This document shows, one piece after another, positions 25,991 to 34,757 of a stretch of 64,000 bases of DNA. Numbering within the stretch: the stretch's first letter is position 1; every line of letters begins with the position of its first letter. This DNA comes from Gaiellasilicea sp963784895 (GTDB lineage: Bacteria; Actinomycetota; Thermoleophilia; Gaiellales; Gaiellaceae): assembly GCA_963784895.1 (NCBI GenBank), contig CAWATM010000017.1, forward strand, positions 222,503-286,502, given 5' to 3'. The translations under genes and the position numbers were made by a program. The notes beneath the pieces were generated by a model that was not told the origin of the DNA, ran no database searches, and saw only the letters and a list, made by a program, of their open reading frames with translations.

Positions 25991-26925
25991 GTGTCCGCCG
26001 CGGGGCTCTTGCCCGTCAGCGAGCGCCAGTCGGTGTGACCGAGGGTGAGGAAGAGCGCGGTGAAACCGAGGATCACATTCGTCGTGATCAGCGTCAGCTT
26101 CATGCCGACGCTGAACGCGAGCAGGGTCGCGCGGCCGATGCCGGTGCCGTTGAAGACGTAGACGATGAACGCCTGCTCGGTGCCGATCCCGCCGGGGCTG
26201 ATCGGGACCAGCGTGGCGAGGCTCTGCGTCACCTGGACGAGCAGGACGTTTCGGATCGACTGCTCGATCCCGAAGGCGTCGAGGAAGAACCAGATCGCGA
26301 CGAAGCGGAGCAGCCAGTCGCCTGCCTGCCACAGCGCGACCTCGCGCAGGTAGCGCGACCGGTCGCTCAGGACGGCGAAGCCCTGGCGCACGCGCAGCTT
26401 GAACTCGGCGATGTGGTAGCGGACCCAGACGACGCCGAAGATGCCGAAGATCACGAGTGCGACGAAGAGCACGACCGAGAACTCGGGATTCGCGGCGAAG
26501 AAGCCGAAGTCGAAACCCGGCAGGCTGCCGAGCGCACCGACCGCAGGGAGGACGCCGAGCGTCAGGGCATAGGCGAAGATCAGCACCGCCATGCCCATGT
26601 CGAAGAACGAGAGCACAAGCATCGTCGAGGCGAGCGTCATGTAGCTGCTCCCCGGCACCGCCCGGTGGGTGAGGTAGAGGCGGACGGCGTCGCCGGCGCG
26701 CGCCGGCACGATCGCGTTGACGCCGACGCCGGCGAGGTAGGCCGCGTAGATCGGCCGCCAGGGCACCGGCTGCTCGGGGTACGACGCGGCGATCGTGTTC
26801 CGCCAGGCGCGGCTCGTGCACATCGTCTTCAGGATGTGCGTGAGGATCGCGAGTGCGAGCGCGGTGAACTCGACCGAGGCAAGCTGCTCGAAGAAGACCC
26901 GGGTCGCATGGAGCACCTCGCCCAT
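25987..26925 (-). CDS. Lysylphosphatidylglycerol synthase transmembrane-like (UPF0104/AglD2) protein
   Basis: 312 residues with about seven to eight membrane helices. Family motifs are recognisable: the N-terminal RAWRNTIAASYP loop, GVGVNAIVPARAGDAVRLYL, and the late SLATLVPISPGGIGTEQAF segment. These proteins are flippase-like or lipid-modifying; the soluble aminoacyl-transfer domain of MprF is absent, so the substrate cannot be named. ATG start six bases after TAGCCT. Confidence 0.85.
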   Translation of the reverse strand: MGEVLHATRVFFEQLASVEFTALALAILTHILKTMCTSRAWRNTIAASYPEQPVPWRPIYAAYLAGVGVNAIVPARAGDAVRLYLTHRAVPGSSYMTLASTMLVLSFFDMGMAVLIFAYALTLGVLPAVGALGSLPGFDFGFFAANPEFSVVLFVALVIFGIFGVVWVRYHIAEFKLRVRQGFAVLSDRSRYLREVALWQAGDWLLRFVAIWFFLDAFGIEQSIRNVLLVQVTQSLATLVPISPGGIGTEQAFIVYVFNGTGIGRATLLAFSVGMKLTLITTNVILGFTALFLTLGHTDWRSLTGKSPAADT

Positions 26926-26931
26926 GCGCTC

Positions 26932-26937
26932 AGGCTA
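26932..26937 (-). promoter_or_regulatory. -10 box of a leaderless mRNA
   Basis: On the minus strand TAGCCT ends six bases before the ATG at 26925. Confidence 0.4.
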
Positions 26938-26960
26938 CAACGGCGCCGTGTGGCGATTGG

Positions 26961-27030
26961 CCGCGCCGGCGGGCCCTTTAGGGCTCTTCGCGCGATGCGC
27001 GTCCGCGAATGCGGATGCTCAGCCTGCGCC
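26961..27030 (-). repeat. Interspersed hairpin element, copy A
   Basis: Read on the minus strand: GCGCAGG, a stem-loop TGAGCATCCGC-ATTC-GCGGACGCGC, then CGCGCGAAG, CCCTAAAGGG and a GC-rich tail. The same architecture occurs at 38169-38239 and 30189-30273. This copy lies just beyond the 3' end of pruA, where it may also act as a terminator. Confidence 0.6.
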
Positions 27031-27032
27031 GA

Positions 27033-28685
27033 TCAGACAGCCCGGTCCGCTCCGTCGCTGCCCATGAACGGGTAGCGGTAGTCGGTCGGCGGCACGAAGG
27101 TCTCCTTGATCGTCCTGGGGCTGACCCAGCGGATCAGGTTCCACATCGAGCCGGCCTTGTCGTTCGTGCCCGACGCGCGCGAGCCGCCGAACGGCTGCTG
27201 GCCGACGACGGCGCCGGTCGGCTTGTCGTTGACGTAGAAGTTGCCGGCGGCGTAGCGGAGCTTCTGGTGCGCCTCCTCGACGGCAAAGCGGTCGTCGGCG
27301 AAGACGGCGCCGGTGAGGCCGTAGGGCGCGCCCTGGTCGACGAGGTCGAGCGTGTCGCTCCAGCGCTTGTCGTCGTAGACGTAGGTGGTGACGACCGGGC
27401 CGAAGAGTTCCTCGTTCATGGTTCGGTAGCCCGGATCGTCGGTCTGAATCACGGTTGGTGCGACGAAGTAGCCCTCGCTGTCGTCGTAGTCGCCGCCGAC
27501 GACGATCTCGGCCTTCGCCGACGCGCGCGCTTCGTCGATCGCCTCCTGCTGCGTCTTGAACGAGCTGCCGTCGATGACGGCGCCCATGAAGTTCGAGAAG
27601 TCGGAGACGTCGCCCATCCGCAGCTCGGCGACCTGTGCCTCGAGCCGCTCGCGGAGCTCCGGCCACATGCTCTTCGGTGCATACACGCGCGATGCGGCCG
27701 AGCACTTCTGGCCCTGGTACTCGAACGAGCCGCGGACGATCGCGGTCGCGACCTCGGCGACGTCTGCGCTCGGGTGCGCGACGATGAAGTCCTTGCCGCC
27801 GGTTTCGCCGACGATGCGCGGGTAGTTCCGGTAGCGCGCGATCGAGTCGCCGACGGTCTTCCACATCGACTGGAAGACCGGGGTCGAGCCGGTGAAGTGG
27901 ATTCCCGCGAGCTCCGGGCTGGCGAGCGCGGCGTCGCCGATCGTCGCGCCCGACCCGTAGACGATGTTGATGACGCCGTCCGGGAGGCCGGCCTCGCGCA
28001 GGATCTGCAGCGTGTAGTGCGCAGAGAGCGCCGCCGTCGACGCCGGCTTCCAGACGACCGTATTGCCCATCAGCGCTGCCGAGCCGGAGAGGTTGCCGCC
28101 GATCGCGGTGAAGTTGAACGGGCTGACCGCGAAGACGAAACCCTCGAGCGGCCGGTACTCCATCCGGTTCCAGACACCGGCGGAGGAGACGGGCTGCTCC
28201 GAGTAGATCCGAAGCATGAACTCGACGTTGTAACGCCAGAAGTCGATCAGCTCGGCGGCCGCGTCGATCTCGGCCTGATGCGCGGTCTTCGACTGGTTCA
28301 GCATCGTCGCGGCGACGAGCGTCGCGCGCCACGGGCCTGCGAGCAGCTCGGCCGCGCGGAGGAAGACGGATGCGCGCTCCTCCCAGGGGAGGCGCGACCA
28401 GTCGGCATGCGCGTCGCGGGCGGCGTCGATCGCCTGCTGGACGTGCTCGGGGCCGCCCTTGGCGACGTCGGCGAGGACATGCTCCTTGCGGTGTGGCATT
28501 ACCGCCGTGGTCGTCTCCTTCGTCTCGACCTCCTTGCCGCCGATCACCATCGGGATCGCGAGCCGCTCGCGCTCCATCTGCGTCAGCCGGACGCGCAGCT
28601 CCTCACGCTCGGGCGACCCGGGCGCGTAACCGCGGACGGGCTCATTGGTCGGCGCAGGCGGTCTGAAGATGCCGGGGGCGCTCAC
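27033..28685 (-). CDS. pruA: L-glutamate gamma-semialdehyde (1-pyrroline-5-carboxylate) dehydrogenase
   Basis: 550 residues, aldehyde dehydrogenase superfamily. Catalytic Cys in EYQGQKCSAASR and general-base Glu in IVGETGGKDF; NAD-binding HFTGSTPVF. The extended N-terminus (PPAPTNEPVRGYAPGSPER) and the C-terminal GGSRASGTNDKAGS are typical of the RocA/PruA type that oxidises glutamate semialdehyde to glutamate in proline breakdown. No proline dehydrogenase is adjacent. GTG start 7 bases after TACAAT. Confidence 0.94.
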   Translation of the reverse strand: MSAPGIFRPPAPTNEPVRGYAPGSPEREELRVRLTQMERERLAIPMVIGGKEVETKETTTAVMPHRKEHVLADVAKGGPEHVQQAIDAARDAHADWSRLPWEERASVFLRAAELLAGPWRATLVAATMLNQSKTAHQAEIDAAAELIDFWRYNVEFMLRIYSEQPVSSAGVWNRMEYRPLEGFVFAVSPFNFTAIGGNLSGSAALMGNTVVWKPASTAALSAHYTLQILREAGLPDGVINIVYGSGATIGDAALASPELAGIHFTGSTPVFQSMWKTVGDSIARYRNYPRIVGETGGKDFIVAHPSADVAEVATAIVRGSFEYQGQKCSAASRVYAPKSMWPELRERLEAQVAELRMGDVSDFSNFMGAVIDGSSFKTQQEAIDEARASAKAEIVVGGDYDDSEGYFVAPTVIQTDDPGYRTMNEELFGPVVTTYVYDDKRWSDTLDLVDQGAPYGLTGAVFADDRFAVEEAHQKLRYAAGNFYVNDKPTGAVVGQQPFGGSRASGTNDKAGSMWNLIRWVSPRTIKETFVPPTDYRYPFMGSDGADRAV

Positions 28686-28710
28686 GGGGTCGATTGTAGA
28701 GTCGGTGCCG
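28686..28710. promoter_or_regulatory. Overlapping divergent -10 boxes, pruA and MGMT
   Basis: TACAAT on the minus strand (28693-28698) lies 7 bases before the pruA GTG; TAGAGT on the plus strand (28697-28702) lies 8 bases before ATG 28711. The boxes share two base pairs. Confidence 0.45.
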
Positions 28711-29271
28711 ATGCGCGTGACGCGGCATCCCTACGAGATCGCCGGCTGGGGAGTGGGGGAGCTGTGGATCGGCGACGGCGACGTCGTGGTCGCGCACGAC
28801 CCGCCGACGCCGGGCGCCAGGCTCGCGGGCGCGATGCCCGAAACGCACCCCAGGGGCACCCCGGGTGTCCCTACTGAAACGCTATCGACGACGTCGTCAC
28901 AGGGCCGCACCGGATTCGTGCCGGATCTGCTCCAACGTCTCCACAGCTACTTCGCCGGCGAGCGGGTCTCGTTCGTGGACGTGCCGCTCGACGAGGACTG
29001 GACGACGCCGTTCCAGACCGCGCTCGCGTCGGCGCTCCGGAACGTGCCCTGGGGCGAGGTCGTCAGCTACGGGGAGCTCTCCGCTCTCGCGGGCCGCGCC
29101 CGCGCCGCCCGAGCGGCGGGCACGTTCTGCGCCGAGAACCGCTTCTCGCTCTTCGTTCCCTGCCACCGCGTCGTCTCCGTCGGCGGCATCGGGGGCTACG
29201 GTTCGCTCGGCGTCGACTACAAGCGCCGGCTGCTCGCGCTCGAGGGAACGAGGCTCGATGGGGCTCTCTGA
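28711..29271 (+). CDS. ogt: Methylated-DNA-[protein]-cysteine S-methyltransferase
   Basis: 186 residues. The active-site motif is FVPCHRVVSVGGIGGYG with the methyl-accepting Cys, preceded by VPWGEVVSYGELSALAG, the DNA-binding helix-turn-helix. It repairs O6-methylguanine. Residues ~44-66 are an unusual low-complexity insert (PETHPRGTPGVPTETLSTTS) not expected in the N-terminal domain. The 3' end overlaps whiA by 14 bases. Confidence 0.93.
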   Translation: MRVTRHPYEIAGWGVGELWIGDGDVVVAHDPPTPGARLAGAMPETHPRGTPGVPTETLSTTSSQGRTGFVPDLLQRLHSYFAGERVSFVDVPLDEDWTTPFQTALASALRNVPWGEVVSYGELSALAGRARAARAAGTFCAENRFSLFVPCHRVVSVGGIGGYGSLGVDYKRRLLALEGTRLDGAL

Positions 29272-30181
29272 CGAGGTTCGCTCCGAGCTCGCCGCGATCG
29301 CGCCCGAGCGCGGCTGTTGCCGGCTCGCCGAGATCTCGGCGCTCTTCCACTCGGCCGGGAGCGTTCACCTGCGCGGCCGCGGCCGCGTCGCGCTCCACCT
29401 CGATGTCTCCACCTCGGCGGTCGCTCGGCGCGCGTTCTCGCTGCTGCGACAGCTCGGGATCCACTCCGAGATCCGGACCTACCGCCGCCGTTCGTTCGAC
29501 CACGCGACCCGCTACCAGCTGCACGTCAGCGGCAGCGACGCGGCGCTCGGGTCGCTTGTCGAGGCCGGCGTGCTCGACGCGCGCCACGCACCGCTCGAGC
29601 GGCCGCCGAAGCGGGTCGTCGGCCGCGCCTGCTGTCGTGGCGCGTACGTGCGCGGCGCGCTCCTCGGCGGCGGCTCACTCTCGGGTCCGCGCTCGGCCCA
29701 CCTCGAGCTTCGCACGACGTCCCTCGAAGGAGCCGAGTTCTTGCGAAGCGTCGCGCGGGCGTGCGACGTCAGCCTCGGCGTGCTCGACCGCGGCCGCCAC
29801 GCGCTCGCGTACGCGAAGGGGCTCGACGCGATCGAGTCCGTGCTCACGGTCGCGGGAGCGACCGACGCCGTCCTCGCGTTCGAGGAGTGGTCGATCGTCG
29901 GGGCAGCGCGCGGGGAGGCGAACCGGCTCGCGAACGCGGATCACGCAAACCTCGTCCGCACGAGCCGCGCAGCCCAGGAGCAACTCGAAGCCGTGCGAGC
30001 TTTGCAGCAAGACGGCACGCTCGAGCGCCTGCCCGAGCGCCTGCACGAGATCGCCCGCCTCCGTCTGCGCTATCCCCAGCTGCCGCTGCGCGAGCTCGCG
30101 GCGAAATGCGACCCCCCGACGACGAAAGCATCCGCCCATCGCCGGCTGAGAAAGCTGCAGGACCTCGCGGTTCGCGACTGA
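29258..30181 (+). CDS. whiA: DNA-binding protein WhiA
   Basis: 307 residues. N-terminal LAGLIDADG-like homing-endonuclease fold (CCRLAEISALFHSAGSVHLR, ARRAFSLLRQLGIHSEIRTY, GRACCRGAYVRGALLGGGSL) and a C-terminal helix-turn-helix (RLRYPQLPLRELAAK, KASAHRRLRKL). WhiA regulates sporulation/cell division genes in Streptomyces and is universal in Gram-positives. In many genomes it sits in uvrC-rapZ-yvcK-whiA-gap; here uvrC and gap flank it at a distance and rapZ/yvcK are absent from the window. Confidence 0.94.
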   Translation: MGLSDEVRSELAAIAPERGCCRLAEISALFHSAGSVHLRGRGRVALHLDVSTSAVARRAFSLLRQLGIHSEIRTYRRRSFDHATRYQLHVSGSDAALGSLVEAGVLDARHAPLERPPKRVVGRACCRGAYVRGALLGGGSLSGPRSAHLELRTTSLEGAEFLRSVARACDVSLGVLDRGRHALAYAKGLDAIESVLTVAGATDAVLAFEEWSIVGAARGEANRLANADHANLVRTSRAAQEQLEAVRALQQDGTLERLPERLHEIARLRLRYPQLPLRELAAKCDPPTTKASAHRRLRKLQDLAVRD

Positions 30182-30188
30182 GCCCAGG

Positions 30189-30273
30189 GAGGCGAAGCCG
30201 ACCCTTCAGGGGTCTTGGCGCGAATCGGGGATCCCCATTCGGGGATCCCCGATTCTGTTTGCGCCCGAGAAGT
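30189..30273 (-). repeat. Interspersed hairpin element, copy C, with a 14-bp perfect stem
   Basis: The stem AATCGGGGATCCCC (30223-30236), loop ATTC, and its exact complement (30241-30254) are flanked by TTGGCGCG on one side and TGTTTGCGCCC on the other; CCCTTCAGGGG and a GGCGAAGCC hairpin follow in the minus orientation. It matches copies A and B in layout though not in stem sequence. Being 40 bases after whiA it may also terminate transcription. The remainder of the 309-base gap to 30491 shows no gene. Confidence 0.65.
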
Positions 30274-30490
30274 AGCAGCGGGCCGGAGGGGGAGCTCCGA
30301 GGACGACCTCCCCCTCCGCGTGCCGTGCTCCGGTGCCGGCGCCGAACGGGGTCTGAATTCGACGACGGACGAGCGCGAACCCGCCGTCTCAAGACTACGA
30401 CATTGCCGATCGTGCGTCACTTCACATTCGTTCTCGACGGAGGCAACTGGTGCGACGCCCAGGACGGCAGAACGGTAGGTTCCGCTTCGG

Positions 30491-31978
30491 ATGCAGACGG
30501 CCCTCGCAAACCTGAAGGAGCGCATCGGCGAGATTCACGACCTCGACCGCGCCTCGTCGCTGCTCGGCTGGGATCAGCAGGTGAAGATGCCGCCCGGCGG
30601 GGCCGGCGTCCGCGCGGAGCAGCTCGCCACGCTCGAGCGCCTGGCGCACGAGGCGCTCACGTCCGACGAGATGGGCCGGCTGCTCGACGAGCTCGCGCCG
30701 CACGAGGACTCGCTCGACTACGACTCGGACGAGGCGAGCCTGATCCGTCTCGTCCGCCGCGACTGGGAGAAGGCCCGGCGGGTCCCGGCGGAGCTGCGTG
30801 CGGAGATGACCCGGGCGGCGTCGCTCGCGATGCCGGTGTGGGTGCAGGCGCGGCAAGAGTCGGACTTCTCGCAGTTCCTGCCCGCCCTGCGCTCGAACTT
30901 CGACCTGCGCCGCCGCTACGTCGAGTGCTTCGACGACTACGACGAGCCCTACGATGTCCTCCTCGACGACTTCGAGCCGGGGATGAAGACCGCCGAGGTG
31001 CGCGCCGTCTTCGACCGGCTGAAGCAGGAGCAGGTGCCGCTCGTCGCCGCTGCGCGCCAGGACGGCGAGCGTCCGATCCGCGACGTCACCTTCCCGATCG
31101 AGGGCCAGCAGGAGTTCGAGCTCAAGGTGATCGAGCGCTTCGGCTACGACCCCTCGGAGTGGCGGCTCGACACCGCCGTGCACCCGTTCGCGGCCACGAT
31201 CGCGATCGGCGACATCCGGCTGACGACGCGCTACTTCGACGACAACCTCGACGGCCTCTTCGGGACGATGCACGAGACCGGCCACGGGCTCTACGAGCAC
31301 GGCGTCTCGCGCGACCTCGAGCGAACGCCGCTCGCGCACGGCGCGTCGCTCGGCTTCCACGAGTCGCAGAGCCGGCTCTGGGAGAACATGGTCGGCCGCA
31401 GCCTTCCGTTCTGGCGCCACTTCTTCCCGCAGCTGCAGGCGACGTTCCCACAGGCGCTCGCCGAGACGACCCTCGACGACTGGTACCGCTCGGTCAACTG
31501 GGTCGAGCCCTCGCTGATCCGCGTCGAGGCGGACGAGGCGACGTACAACCTGCACATCATCCTCCGCTTCGAGCTCGAGCAGGAGCTGCTCGCCGACTCG
31601 ATCGTGCTGGAGGAGCTGCCCGAGATCTGGAACCAGCGGATGCGGGACTACCTCGGCGTGGAGCCGCCGAACGACGCGCTCGGCGTGCTCCAGGACATGC
31701 ACTGGGCGATCGGCGCGATCGGCTACTTCTCCACCTACGCGCTCGGGAACGTGATCTCGGGCCAGCTCTGGGAGAAGGTGACGGCCGAGATCCCCGACCT
31801 CCACGACCAGTTCGAGCGGGGAGAGTTCGGCGCGCTTGCTGCGTGGCTGCAGGAGCATCTCTGGCGCCACGGGCGCAAGTACCTGCCGCGGGAGCTGATC
31901 GAGCGGACGACGGGCGGCGGGCTCGACCCCGAGCCGTACCTGCGCTATCTGCGCGGCAAGTACCCGCTCGCGACTTAG
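30491..31978 (+). CDS. M32 family metallocarboxypeptidase (Taq type)
   Basis: 495 residues, full length. The zinc motif HETGH is in FGTMHETGHGLYEHG, with the downstream glutamate in LGFHESQSRLWENM; VHPFAATIAIGDIRLTTRY and EEATYNLHI-like DEATYNLHIILRFELE are other family blocks. It removes C-terminal residues from peptides in the cytoplasm and needs a metal. ATG start nine bases after TAGGTT (30476-30481), so possibly a very short leader. Confidence 0.95.
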   Translation: MQTALANLKERIGEIHDLDRASSLLGWDQQVKMPPGGAGVRAEQLATLERLAHEALTSDEMGRLLDELAPHEDSLDYDSDEASLIRLVRRDWEKARRVPAELRAEMTRAASLAMPVWVQARQESDFSQFLPALRSNFDLRRRYVECFDDYDEPYDVLLDDFEPGMKTAEVRAVFDRLKQEQVPLVAAARQDGERPIRDVTFPIEGQQEFELKVIERFGYDPSEWRLDTAVHPFAATIAIGDIRLTTRYFDDNLDGLFGTMHETGHGLYEHGVSRDLERTPLAHGASLGFHESQSRLWENMVGRSLPFWRHFFPQLQATFPQALAETTLDDWYRSVNWVEPSLIRVEADEATYNLHIILRFELEQELLADSIVLEELPEIWNQRMRDYLGVEPPNDALGVLQDMHWAIGAIGYFSTYALGNVISGQLWEKVTAEIPDLHDQFERGEFGALAAWLQEHLWRHGRKYLPRELIERTTGGGLDPEPYLRYLRGKYPLAT

Positions 31979-32016
31979 ACTGCGCCGCGGAATTCGACAC
32001 GGGAGAGAAGACCGAA

Positions 32017-33012
32017 ATGGCAACTCGCGTAGGGATCAACGGCTTCGGGCGGATCGGGCGGAACTTCTTCCGCGCACAGCTCGAGCGCCAGGCGGACATC
32101 GAGATCGTTGCCGCGAACGACCTCGGCGACGAGCAGACGATGGCGCACCTGCTCAAGTACGACTCGACCCTTGGCCCGCTCGAGGGCGACGTCGAGGTCG
32201 AGGACGGCGTCATCCGCGCGGGCGGCGAGCAGCTCCAGCTGCTCTCGGAGCGCGATCCCGGTGCGATCCCGTGGGGCGAGCTCGGCGTCGATGTCGTGCT
32301 CGAGTCGACCGGCTTCTTCACCAAGCGCGATGGGGCCCAGAAGCACCTCGACGCGGGCGCGAAGAAGGTCGTGATCTCGGCGCCTGCGACCGACCCCGAC
32401 CTCACGGTCGTGCTCGGCGTCAACGACGACGCCTACGACAAGGATTCGCACCACATCGTCTCCAACGCGTCCTGCACGACGAACTGCATCGCGCCGATGG
32501 CCAAGGTGCTGAACGACGCCTTCGGGATCGAGCACGGGTTCATGACCACGATCCACGCGTACACGAACGACCAGAACATCCTCGATCTCCCGCATGACGA
32601 CCTCCGCAGGGCGCGCGCCGCGGCGATCAACCTGATCCCGACCTCGACCGGCGCCGCGCGCGCGATCGGGCTCGTCCTGCCCGAGCTGAAGGGGAAGGTC
32701 GACGGTGTCGCCGTCCGCGCTCCCGTCCCGACCGGTTCACTGACGGACTTCGTCGTCACGCTCGGCCGCGAGGCGACCGCCGAGGATGTGAACGCTGCCT
32801 TCGAGGAAGCGGCGGGCGGCGCGCTCGACGGGCTCCTGCAGTACTCGGTCGACCCGATCGTGTCGACCGACATCATCCACTCGCCCTACTCCTGCATCTT
32901 CGACAGCCCGCTGACGATGGCGAGCGGACGCAACGCGAAGGTCTTCGGCTGGTACGACAACGAGTGGGGCTACTCGTGCCGGCTCGTCGACCTGATCGGC
33001 AAGCTGCTCTAG
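32017..33012 (+). CDS. gap: Glyceraldehyde-3-phosphate dehydrogenase, type I
   Basis: 331 residues. NAD-binding GINGFGRIGRNFFRA, catalytic Cys in SNASCTTNCIAP, phosphate site TSTGAARAIG and the ending WYDNEWGYSCRLVDL are all intact. Asp at the end of the second strand (AANDLGDE) indicates NAD preference. First of four glycolytic genes in order gap-pgk-tpiA-gpmI, with gaps of 3 bases or overlaps, hence one operon. An AG-rich ribosome site (GGGAGAGAAG) precedes the ATG. Confidence 0.98.
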   Translation: MATRVGINGFGRIGRNFFRAQLERQADIEIVAANDLGDEQTMAHLLKYDSTLGPLEGDVEVEDGVIRAGGEQLQLLSERDPGAIPWGELGVDVVLESTGFFTKRDGAQKHLDAGAKKVVISAPATDPDLTVVLGVNDDAYDKDSHHIVSNASCTTNCIAPMAKVLNDAFGIEHGFMTTIHAYTNDQNILDLPHDDLRRARAAAINLIPTSTGAARAIGLVLPELKGKVDGVAVRAPVPTGSLTDFVVTLGREATAEDVNAAFEEAAGGALDGLLQYSVDPIVSTDIIHSPYSCIFDSPLTMASGRNAKVFGWYDNEWGYSCRLVDLIGKLL

Positions 33013-33015
33013 GCC

Positions 33016-34065
33016 GTGCGCCTGCCGCGCTCGGTCCGCGACGCGGACGTGGAGGGCAAGACCGTCCTCGTCCGCGCCGACCTGAACGTCCCGCTCGAGG
33101 ACGGGCGGGTCGCCGACGACACCCGCATTCGCGCGGCGCTGCCGACCTTGGAGCTGCTGCTCGAGCGGGGTGCCGCGCGCGTGCGCATCTGCTCCCACCT
33201 CGGCCGCCCCAAGGGCGAGGATCCGGCCTTCCGAATCGAGCCGGTGCGCGCGCACCTGCGTTCGCTACTGCCGGACGAGCGGATCGAGGTGCTCGAGAAC
33301 ACGCGCTTTCACCCCGGCGAGACCGCGAACGATCCGGCGTTCGCCCGTGAGCTGGCCGAGGGCTGCGACCTCTTCGTCAACGACGCCTTCGGCTCGGCGC
33401 ACCGCGCGCACGCGTCGACCGTCGGCGTCGCGGAGCTGCTGGCCGCCTACGCAGGGCTGTTGCTGCTGGACGAGCTGAAGCACCTCGGTCGCCTGCTCGG
33501 GGACGTCGAACGGCCCTTCCTGCTCGTCACGGGTGGCGCCAAGGTCGCCGACAAGCTCGGCGTGCTCGAAAACCTGGGCGGTCGCGCCGACGCGGTGCTC
33601 GTCGGGGGGAAGATGGCCGAGGAGCTGCGCGACGAGAACCCGCTCCCCTTTCCGGTCGTCCTGCCGGCCGACGTCATCGCGGCGAGCGAGTTCGCCGCGG
33701 ACGCGGAGACACAGGTAGCGCCGTTCGACGCGCTCCCGGAGAACTGGCTCGGGCTCGACATCGGGCCGGCAGCGCGCGAGGAGTTCGCGCGCCGTATCCT
33801 CGCCGCGAAGACCGTCTTCTGGAACGGGCCGATGGGCGTCTTCGAGTGGGAGCCGTTCGCCGAGGGGACGAAGGCAGTCGCCGAAGCCGTCGCGGCGGTC
33901 GACGGCTACACCGTCGTCGGAGGCGGCGATTCCGTTCGCGCGGTCAACGAGCTCGGCCTCGACGCCAGCGTCTCCTGGGTCTCCACCGGCGGCGGCGCCT
34001 CGCTCGAGCTGCTCGAGGGCAAGGAGCTTCCCGGCGTTGGCGCAATCCCGGAGAATCGGCGCTGA
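33016..34065 (+). CDS. pgk: Phosphoglycerate kinase, compact form
   Basis: 349 residues, about 45 shorter than the usual ~394. Substrate side: VLVRADLNVPLEDGRVADDT, CSHLGRPKG, LENTRFHPGE, NDAFGSAHRAHAS; nucleotide side: LVTGGAKVADKLGVLENL, FWNGPMGVFEWEPFAEGT, VGGGDSVRAVNELGL and STGGGASLELLEGKELPG. All substrate-binding residues seem present; the missing part is the helix pair after LVGGKMAEELRDE, where a short link replaces the usual longer segment. GTG start 4 bases after the gap stop. Confidence 0.95.
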   Translation: MRLPRSVRDADVEGKTVLVRADLNVPLEDGRVADDTRIRAALPTLELLLERGAARVRICSHLGRPKGEDPAFRIEPVRAHLRSLLPDERIEVLENTRFHPGETANDPAFARELAEGCDLFVNDAFGSAHRAHASTVGVAELLAAYAGLLLLDELKHLGRLLGDVERPFLLVTGGAKVADKLGVLENLGGRADAVLVGGKMAEELRDENPLPFPVVLPADVIAASEFAADAETQVAPFDALPENWLGLDIGPAAREEFARRILAAKTVFWNGPMGVFEWEPFAEGTKAVAEAVAAVDGYTVVGGGDSVRAVNELGLDASVSWVSTGGGASLELLEGKELPGVGAIPENRR

Positions 34066-34757
34066 TGTTGATCGCGGGCAACTGGAAGATGTTCAAGGGG
34101 CCGGGCGAAGCGCGCACCTTCTTCGACGGCTTCGAGCCGCCGGAGGGCGTCGACGTCGTTCTCTGCCCACCCTTCGTCTCGCTCGCCGCCGCGGTCGAGA
34201 GCGGCCGCACCGTCTACGCGCAGAACGTCCACTGGGAGCCCCAGGGCGCCTACACGGGCGAGGTCTCGCCCGAGATGCTGCTCGAGCTCGGAGTGAAGGG
34301 GGCGCTCGTCGGCCATTCGGAGCGGCGGCAGCTCTTCGGCGAGAGCGACGAGACGGTCGCTCGTAGGGCCCGCACCGCCCTCAACGCCGGGCTCGGCGTG
34401 ATCGCCTGCGTCGGCGAGACGCTGGAGCAGCGCGAGTCGGGCGACACGGAGCTCGTGCTGACGATCCAGGTCGAGGCGATCGCGTTCGCCGCCGGCGAGC
34501 ACGAGAACCTCGTCATCGCCTACGAGCCGGTGTGGGCGATCGGGACGGGCAAGACCGCGACGCCCGAGCAGGCCGACGAAGCGCACCGGTTCATCAAGGG
34601 GCTGCTCGACCGGCCGGTACTCTACGGCGGCTCGGTCAAGCCCGAGAACGCGGCCGAACTCCTCTCACAGTCCTCGATCGACGGCGCCCTCGTCGGCGGC
34701 GCCTCGCTCGAGCCCGACTCCTTCGCAGCGATTTGTCGCGCCGCGTCGACCTCGTAA
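34065..34757 (+). CDS. tpiA: Triosephosphate isomerase
   Basis: 230 residues, somewhat short for bacteria (~250). AGNWKM with the catalytic Lys at the N-terminus, VGHSERRQLFGE with the catalytic His, AYEPVWAIGTGKTA with the catalytic Glu and the flexible loop, and VLYGGSVKPENAAEL plus DGALVGGASLEPDSF at the phosphate site. ATG overlaps the pgk stop (TGATG). Confidence 0.97.
   Translation: MLIAGNWKMFKGPGEARTFFDGFEPPEGVDVVLCPPFVSLAAAVESGRTVYAQNVHWEPQGAYTGEVSPEMLLELGVKGALVGHSERRQLFGESDETVARRARTALNAGLGVIACVGETLEQRESGDTELVLTIQVEAIAFAAGEHENLVIAYEPVWAIGTGKTATPEQADEAHRFIKGLLDRPVLYGGSVKPENAAELLSQSSIDGALVGGASLEPDSFAAICRAASTS

Noticed and set aside
29317..32016. Long plus-strand frame running into gap from whiA and the M32 gene
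   Set aside because: Basic and Pro-rich translation in a different frame from the real genes; gap has its own ATG and ribosome site at 32017.
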